A model generated the notes under the pieces. It made no database searches. It had not been told where the DNA came from and saw only the letters and a list, made by a program, of their open reading frames with translations. The position numbers were made by a program, and so were the translations under genes. From positions 1 to 34,795 of IMG/VR virus record IMGVR_UViG_3300004770_000054: DNA of 34,795 nt. One strand, 5' to 3'. The first letter of the stretch is position 1. Each line of letters begins with the position of its first letter. Of this stretch, positions 30,924 through 34,795 are shown piece after piece. Origin of the DNA: a virus.

Positions 30924-30930
30924 TATTTAT
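30924..30930 (-). promoter_or_regulatory. T4-type late promoter of the fibre operon
   Basis: The minus strand reads ATAAATACTACATAAACAGG, then ATACGGAC and ATG at 30902. Nearly identical to the gp14 promoter-leader at 6875-6901. Confidence 0.8.
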
Positions 30931-30958
30931 GCTTGGCAGATCTTTGCTCAAATCAAAC

Positions 30959-30980
30959 AAAAACCCGCCGAAGCGGGTTT
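30959..30980 (-). terminator. Intrinsic terminator after 31001-31684
   Basis: Minus strand stem AAACCCGC / GCGGGTTT with loop TTCG, followed by a run of T. Confidence 0.92.
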
Positions 30981-30985
30981 GTGTT

Positions 30986-31010
30986 AAATGCTTAAATAAT
31001 TTAAGCATTT
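30986..31010 (-). repeat. Near-perfect palindrome spanning a stop codon
   Basis: AAATGCTTAAAT, one central base, ATTTAAGCATTT: 12-base arms, about 11 usable base pairs. It covers the last codons and TAA stop of the 227-residue gene and lies just before the terminator at 30959-30980. Confidence 0.85.
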
Positions 31011-31684
31011 TGTACTTGAACAAATATTGCATCCGGTGTAGATAAACGATAACGGAACTTGTTAGGGTATCCAGAACCATCGTTACCAAAATCGTATACA
31101 AACTTGTTAGTAATACGGCTAGCGTATGTACTATCAGTTACAGTTACAGAGTTTTGTGCGCCCACGTTACCGGCTACAGCAACAGTTACGTTGCCTACAC
31201 CAGCGGCAGTTGCGTTGATTGCAGTGACTTGAACAACACTAGCATTACCAGTAAAGCCAATAATGTAGTCGCCTACACGTGGAGCAGAAACTGGACCGAC
31301 TACTGTTGATGTTGTATATGTTACATAAGCAGATGTTGCACCACCAGCTACGTTGGCGGCCGATACGTTTGCTGTAGTTAATGTACTTAGATTGATTAAA
31401 ATATTCATTTGACCAGCAGTCAGATTAGGACTGTTAGTTAATGTACATTTACCAGTTAAAGTACCATCGGTTACTTGAAACTTGTGTGCGCCTTTTTGTG
31501 CTAGGATTGAACCAGGCAATGAGCTGCCACCAGTAACATAAACTTGTGGTTGAATTTGATAACCAGCTTGACTTGTTAAACCGCCTGTGCCACCAAAGTG
31601 TGCGCCATCAACGATAGTTGGGCTAACATATTTGTCAACTGTTGTACCATTACTTGTTTTTGTGATTTTTAGTTTGTTTGCCAT
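31001..31684 (-). CDS. Probable abundant virion protein, 227 residues, function unknown
   Basis: Starts ANKLKITKTSNGTTVDKYVS, then AHFGGTGGLTSQAGYQI, VTGGSSLPGSILAQKGAHKF then VTDGTLTGKCTLTN. The C-terminal end is NKFVYDFGNDGSGYPNKFRY then RLSTPDAIFVQVQNA. The middle (85-175) is a Val/Ala/Thr-rich beta domain with APRVGDYIIGFTGNASVVQV. I recall similar unnamed proteins near the capsid genes of marine T4-like phages. A capsid decoration or other high-copy role is inferred from position behind the capsid gene, its own strong late promoter (31761-31767), an excellent Shine-Dalgarno (AAGGAG, seven bases from the ATG), a 5' leader with two hairpins, and a dedicated terminator. One Cys only. Confidence 0.78.
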   Translation of the reverse strand: MANKLKITKTSNGTTVDKYVSPTIVDGAHFGGTGGLTSQAGYQIQPQVYVTGGSSLPGSILAQKGAHKFQVTDGTLTGKCTLTNSPNLTAGQMNILINLSTLTTANVSAANVAGGATSAYVTYTTSTVVGPVSAPRVGDYIIGFTGNASVVQVTAINATAAGVGNVTVAVAGNVGAQNSVTVTDSTYASRITNKFVYDFGNDGSGYPNKFRYRLSTPDAIFVQVQNA

Positions 31685-31700
31685 TTTATTTCTCCTTAAT

Positions 31701-31733
31701 ATAGCGTTCTAGGCTATCCGGAGTGGTGCTCCG
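31701..31733 (-). promoter_or_regulatory. Two hairpins in the 5' leader of the 227-residue virion gene
   Basis: Inverted repeats CGGAG/CTCCG with a 5-base loop (31719-31733) and ATAGC/GCTAT with a 7-base loop (31701-31717) lie between the late promoter and the ribosome site. They may protect the mRNA 5' end. Confidence 0.5.
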
Positions 31734-31760
31734 AAAGTTACTCTTGCAAGTGAACATACA

Positions 31761-31767
31761 TATTTAT
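31761..31767 (-). promoter_or_regulatory. T4-type late promoter for 31001-31684
   Basis: The minus strand reads ACCATAAATATGTATG, immediately after the terminator at 31780-31802. The leader to the ATG is about 70 bases. Confidence 0.75.
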
Positions 31768-31779
31768 GGTACAGTCAAC

Positions 31780-31802
31780 AAAAAAGGACCCGAAGGTCCT
31801 TT
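31780..31802 (-). terminator. Intrinsic terminator after 31821-32006
   Basis: Minus strand stem AAAGGACC / GGTCCTTT with loop TTCG, then six T in total. Confidence 0.92.
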
Positions 31803-31820
31803 ATTTGCTTAATTTAACAA

Positions 31821-32006
31821 TTAATGAACTGCTTTACCAACTACCGGATTGGTAGTTACAATCTTTGGCTTCGGTGCTGTTTGTACAGGTTGTGTTGTTT
31901 TAGCTGAAGGAATAGCATTACGAACAGATGGTGCAGCAGGAACGGGTGCCGGAATAACTGTTTTAGGCTTTGTTGCTACCACTGGCGGCGGCGCTTTAGT
32001 TGTCAT
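31821..32006 (-). CDS. Small Pro/Ala/Lys-rich protein, 61 residues
   Basis: Disordered, basic protein (TTKAPPPVVATKPKTVIPAP; KTTQPVQTAPKPKIVTTNPV) with about a fifth proline and no aromatic residues. Such a composition resembles linkers or DNA/scaffold-associated peptides, but no family is recognised. AAGG sits about ten bases before the ATG, in the gap of 13 bases after the 71-residue gene. The pair forms one transcription unit between a late promoter (32264) and a terminator (31780). Coding status is supported by its placement and clean ribosome site rather than homology. Confidence 0.65.
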   Translation of the reverse strand: MTTKAPPPVVATKPKTVIPAPVPAAPSVRNAIPSAKTTQPVQTAPKPKIVTTNPVVGKAVH

Positions 32007-32019
32007 ATTATACCTTTAA

Positions 32020-32235
32020 TTAGCGAATGGTATGGATACCAACCGATGTACCAACTACAGCTTGTGTACCTGCTTTGTAAATAGTACCTTTTCCTGTTGC
32101 TGTTCCAACTACAGCAGAAACTGGTAATGCCGAATAACTACCAACAGCAGATACTACTGAATTTGTATTTAAACTGCCAGCAGTTTTTGTGCCAATTGCT
32201 ACTTGTGCGCCTTGTTTATAAATTGCGTATGCCAT
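32020..32235 (-). CDS. Small protein with duplicated YK-G motif, 71 residues
   Basis: Contains two copies of the same short motif, AIYKQGAQVAIGTKTAG (4-20) and TIYKAGTQAVVGTSVG (51-66), separated by a Ser/Ala/Val linker. It probably arose by an internal duplication and would form two similar beta hairpins. AAAGGA precedes the ATG, and the gene has a late promoter at 32264-32270. It stands directly behind the capsid gene, so a minor head protein is plausible; no family is recognised. Confidence 0.7.
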   Translation of the reverse strand: MAYAIYKQGAQVAIGTKTAGSLNTNSVVSAVGSYSALPVSAVVGTATGKGTIYKAGTQAVVGTSVGIHTIR

Positions 32236-32263
32236 TGCTTTAATCCTTTAAGAATGTTAATAA

Positions 32264-32270
32264 TATTTAT
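32264..32270 (-). promoter_or_regulatory. T4-type late promoter for 32020-32235
   Basis: The minus strand reads AACATAAATATTATTAAC, directly downstream of the capsid-gene terminator, 29 bases before the ATG at 32235. Confidence 0.72.
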
Positions 32271-32281
32271 GTTCAGCCAAC

Positions 32282-32305
32282 AAAAAAGCACCTTTCGGTG
32301 CTTTT
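32282..32305 (-). terminator. Intrinsic terminator of the major capsid gene
   Basis: Minus strand stem AAAAGCACC / GGTGCTTTT with GNRA loop GAAA, then a T-run of six. Confidence 0.92.
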
Positions 32306-32310
32306 CTGCC

Positions 32311-32361
32311 TTCCCATCCCTGGGAGTTTTAACTTTCGTTAAATCAAGTTCAGTCTTGATT
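32311..32361 (-). promoter_or_regulatory. Structured 3' UTR of the major capsid mRNA
   Basis: Between the capsid stop and the terminator lie three further inverted repeats: AATCAAG/CTTGATT (32342-32361, overlapping the stop codon), TTTAAC/GTTAAA around GAAA (32328-32343) and TCCCA/TGGGA (32311-32326). The first two share two bases and cannot both form fully. Confidence 0.55.
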
Positions 32362-33553
32362 ATTGGAAAGATAAGTTAGCTACAGCGATTTCACCAACAT
32401 AGTCACCAGCGTTACCTAGAGATGATGCTGTGTTTGTTAACTCAACATATCCATAACGTGTCATAAAACTTACTACTGGTTCAAATGTAGATGGATCTAG
32501 AACAACACCAGAGCTCATCAATGGGATATATGGGCAATAGAACGCAGCTGCATCAGCTTCGCTAGAACCCTTATAACCAACTAAAACAGCTTGGCTGTCG
32601 TTTGCATAACCGTCAACATAAATCTTCATTGCGCCGTTCAATGTACCAACAAACTTAGTGTTTGTAGGAGCTTCAAATGTACCTTCTGTTGTACGAGCGA
32701 ATGCAGAAGTTGTAGCACTTTGTAGTACTGTTAAAGCAGCTGGGGAAACAACAGCCCAGTTACCAGCACCACGACGTGTACGTTGAGCGATCAAGTTAGC
32801 TGTACGATTGATTAGAACAGCTAAAGCAGCGTGTTCGTCACCAACGAATGTAGCTGTACCAGATACAGCAGACTGATCAAATGTGTAATCAGTTGCAGCC
32901 AAGGCACGTAAAGAACCTAGGATCTCTTGGTCAATTTCAACTGTGATTTCTTGTGCTAAAGCAGCCATGATTTCAGCTTCAACATCCAAACCGTGCATAG
33001 ATTGTGCATCTTGCGCAGCTTCAAATGTCCAACGAGCTGATAACTTACGTGTTTTAGCTTCTACTACTTGTTTCAAGATTTGAACGTTGATACGGCTACC
33101 AGCAACACCTTCAAGTGTACTTGTAGAAGTAGCTTGACCTGTTGTAGCTGTACCGCCTGGAGCTACTGAAGAGTAAGCTACAGCGATCTTGAATGGGCTC
33201 AATGCCTCGTCACCAGCAGCTGCAGATGTAGCGTAGGCGCTAGAATCTGTTACGTTGTCAGCATAGCGAACACGTAATGTGTGGATTTGAGCAACTGGAC
33301 CAGTCATTGGCTGAACACCAACGATTTCGTTAGCGATAACTGTTGGCATTACACGACGGATAACTGGTAGAATTACACGGTTTAGTGTAGCTACGTTACC
33401 TGCTTGTGTAGAACCAGCTGTTGCGCTTTCAGCCAACATCTTGCGAGTGTTCTCAAGGATTACACCCATTGTTGTACGACGTGAACCGTTAAGTCCTTCT
33501 AACAGGGCTTCTTTGGTTTCGCCCCAACGGCTTTCTAATAATGCTTGTGTCAT
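32360..33553 (-). CDS. 23: Major capsid protein, T4 gp23-like
   Basis: Main shell protein of the head (HK97 fold), assembled around the scaffold into proheads and trimmed by the gp21-type protease. It has 397 residues, shorter than T4 gp23 (521) as in marine relatives. Residues about 58-90 carry the family core: LNRVILPVIRRVMPTVIANE then IVGVQPMTGPVAQIHTLRVR (T4: RRAIPNLIAFDICGVQPM.SPTGQVFALR). A cleavage site of the (L/I)-x-E type, KMLAE|SATAG, lies after residue 42; this would be a shorter propeptide than the 65 residues of T4. Also typical are RKLSARWTFEAAQDAQSMHG, AQEITVEIDQEIL, NWAVVSPAAL and YKGSSEADAAAFYCPYIP. AAAAGGAAA precedes the ATG, and the leader has only degenerate late-promoter sequences (TTAAATAA, CTAAATA at about 33566-33580). 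Confidence 0.97.
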   Translation of the reverse strand: MTQALLESRWGETKEALLEGLNGSRRTTMGVILENTRKMLAESATAGSTQAGNVATLNRVILPVIRRVMPTVIANEIVGVQPMTGPVAQIHTLRVRYADNVTDSSAYATSAAAGDEALSPFKIAVAYSSVAPGGTATTGQATSTSTLEGVAGSRINVQILKQVVEAKTRKLSARWTFEAAQDAQSMHGLDVEAEIMAALAQEITVEIDQEILGSLRALAATDYTFDQSAVSGTATFVGDEHAALAVLINRTANLIAQRTRRGAGNWAVVSPAALTVLQSATTSAFARTTEGTFEAPTNTKFVGTLNGAMKIYVDGYANDSQAVLVGYKGSSEADAAAFYCPYIPLMSSGVVLDPSTFEPVVSFMTRYGYVELTNTASSLGNAGDYVGEIAVANLSFQ

Positions 33554-33578
33554 GATATTTCCTTTTCCTATTTAGGGT

Positions 33579-34697
33579 TTATTTAAGCCCTGCTAAACGT
33601 TTCATTTCAAATACGTTAGACATTACATCTAATTTATCTGAAGATTCAACGGCAGTTTTAGCAGTTTTATCACCAGTTACTACTTGACGACTCTCTGCTA
33701 ACATAACTGATTTCTCAGCTACCGGTTTAACAGCAGAGTTGTTTAGTACAGCTGGTAGATACTTTTCGTATGCACTCTGAAGTTTATCAGTTTGCACACT
33801 TTCAAGAAGGTCACGCATAATTGCTGACTTTTCTTTGTTTAAAGGCTTCAACATGTCTGCAAGACGTTCCTTGCGCTCTGCTGATTCCTTGATAATACGA
33901 ACTTCACGTTCTTTTGATTCAACTAAAACATTTTTCTCTTCAATTTTCTGAACTGCTTCAGACAACTTCTGAGACAAGGACTCTACAGTACCTTGTAACT
34001 TAGCTACTTCTTTGTTCTCATTTAAATGAGTAACAGCGAATTCACTAGCAAATGCTTCAAATAGACGACGACCAAACATGTTCTCGCGAGCAATTTGGAT
34101 GTCTTCTTTTAGTTGAGTCAATTCTGACTCTAACGAAGTAGTTACGGCCTCTTTAACAGCAGCGGCAGATTGAGCTACGAATTTTTGTTGAAGTTCAGCT
34201 AATTTAGCTTTACCTTCTGCAACTAAACGAACCTTAGTTTCCACTACGGCACGCTTGTCTTGCTCGAACTCTTGGATTTCTTCTGCTAATGCGCGGATTG
34301 TAAATGCTTCTAGCTTGCTAATAGCTTGCTCGTAAACTTTACGATCGGCACGAAGTTCTTTAATTTCTTCTGCTAATTTAGCTGTCATGAAATTATTAAA
34401 CTTGCCTGCGCTTTCAACCATTGTGCGTTTAAATGCAACACGGTCTTCTGCTAATTGTTTCTTTTCGTCTGCAAACTCTTGTAGTTCAGCAGTGAGAGAC
34501 TCGGTAACCATTTTGTCTAGAGCTTCAACCATAACTTGCTTGTCATGCTGGTAACGTTGTGCGAATTCTTCACGTAGTTCTGCACGTACTTGTTCTTTGG
34601 CTTCGGTAATACGAGCTTCCCAAGCTTCAGAAATTGCTTCACGTGTGTCTTCGTTAATAATTCCGTTATCCAACAATGGTTTGATAGCATCTAACAT
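33579..34697 (-). CDS. 22: Prohead core scaffold protein, T4 gp22-like
   Basis: Main internal scaffold around which the capsid protein assembles, later cut to small peptides and lost from the head. The 372-residue protein is almost wholly alpha-helical and highly charged (Glu/Lys/Ala/Leu), with continuous coiled-coil character at 20-205 and 235-290. The conserved gp22 motif is clear: ARENMFGRRLFEAFASEFAV (203-222) followed by THLNEN. Many (L/I)-x-E tripeptides (LAE repeated several times) supply protease sites. The C terminus is KLDVMSNVFEMKRLAGLK. The gene precedes the capsid gene with 25 bases between, the same order as in T4, and AGGAG stands before the ATG. Confidence 0.95.
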   Translation of the reverse strand: MLDAIKPLLDNGIINEDTREAISEAWEARITEAKEQVRAELREEFAQRYQHDKQVMVEALDKMVTESLTAELQEFADEKKQLAEDRVAFKRTMVESAGKFNNFMTAKLAEEIKELRADRKVYEQAISKLEAFTIRALAEEIQEFEQDKRAVVETKVRLVAEGKAKLAELQQKFVAQSAAAVKEAVTTSLESELTQLKEDIQIARENMFGRRLFEAFASEFAVTHLNENKEVAKLQGTVESLSQKLSEAVQKIEEKNVLVESKEREVRIIKESAERKERLADMLKPLNKEKSAIMRDLLESVQTDKLQSAYEKYLPAVLNNSAVKPVAEKSVMLAESRQVVTGDKTAKTAVESSDKLDVMSNVFEMKRLAGLK

Positions 34698-34710
34698 CTG
34701 GATATATCTC

Positions 34711-34795
34711 CTATATTTTAAGTTCTTTGATGAATCCTGTTAGAGATTCCTTCAGGTACTTTTGTACTTTTCGATCTTGACTAGCTTCACTTGCT
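34711..34795 (-). CDS. C-terminal end of an upstream gene (partial)
   Basis: An open frame entering from the right edge ends with a TAG at 34711-34713. The visible 27 residues include QDRKVQKYLKESLTGFIKEL then KI. It is 13 bases before the scaffold ATG. By the T4 gene order (20, 67, 68, 21, 22, 23) it could be the prohead protease gp21 or a small core protein; the fragment is too short to decide. Confidence 0.65.
   Translation of the reverse strand, partial: ASEASQDRKVQKYLKESLTGFIKELKI

Noticed and set aside
31768-31776. TTGACT near a terminator as a -35 box
   Set aside because: The sequence 17 bases on is GTTCAC, not a -10; the late motif ATAAATA is the better explanation for this leader.
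1-34795. tRNA genes, insertion sequences, integrase or attachment sites
   Set aside because: None was recognised by eye in the short intergenic gaps; no transposase or integrase motifs occur in any product.

Overview
The window is a piece of a T4-superfamily myovirus genome (dsDNA contractile-tail phage), from the branch typified by marine and freshwater phages (T4-like cyanophages and pelagiphages) rather than the coliphages. The evidence is a major capsid protein, a gp22-type scaffold, a tail sheath, gp13/gp14/gp15-type neck and tail-completion proteins, a gp1-type dNMP kinase, T4-type late promoters (ATAAATA) and a 20-kb block of low-complexity Gly/Thr/Ser/Ala fibre genes. No photosynthesis gene, tRNA or other host marker is present, so the host is not determinable. 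Near-consensus sigma70 promoters fit an ordinary bacterial host.

Layout, left to right. (1) 1-1150: N-terminal part of the tail sheath (- strand), cut by the window edge. (2) 1254-1604: small zinc-ribbon/HNH-like gene on the + strand. (3) 1585-6833 (- strand): dNMP kinase, two tandem paralogous small proteins with a capsid-targeting-like N terminus, the gp13-type neck protein, a conserved unknown, a DEDDh exonuclease, a NUMOD3/PD-(D/E)XK homing-type endonuclease and a small unknown. (4) 6902-10112 (+ strand): gp14-type neck protein, gp15-type tail completion protein and a Nudix hydrolase. (5) 10109-30902 (- strand): a Rossmann-fold GT42/DUF115-like protein and eleven fibre or virion structural genes that share swapped modules. 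(6) 31001-32235 (- strand): three small probable virion genes. (7) 32360-34795 (- strand): major capsid protein, scaffold and the tail end of an upstream gene. Coding density is very high. No gene-free stretch exceeds about 140 bases, and the longer gaps hold promoters, terminators or RNA hairpins.

How it works together: scaffold and capsid protein build the prohead, and (L/I)-x-E sites fit a gp21-type protease. Neck proteins gp13/gp14 and gp15 close the head and cap the tail, the sheath contracts, and the fibre cluster supplies receptor-binding and baseplate-associated proteins. Transcription looks two-phased. Late promoters (ATAAATA, about 20-30 bases before the start codon, some with duplicated leader cassettes) drive virion operons separated by intrinsic terminators. 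Near-consensus sigma70 promoters stand before the nonstructural genes (endonuclease, small 85-residue protein, dNMP kinase).

The most interesting points are the two tandem proteins starting MKITEIITE (candidate protease-processed internal head proteins that may enter the host with the DNA), the promoter/terminator/ribosome-site overlap before the dNMP kinase, and the mosaic fibre array.
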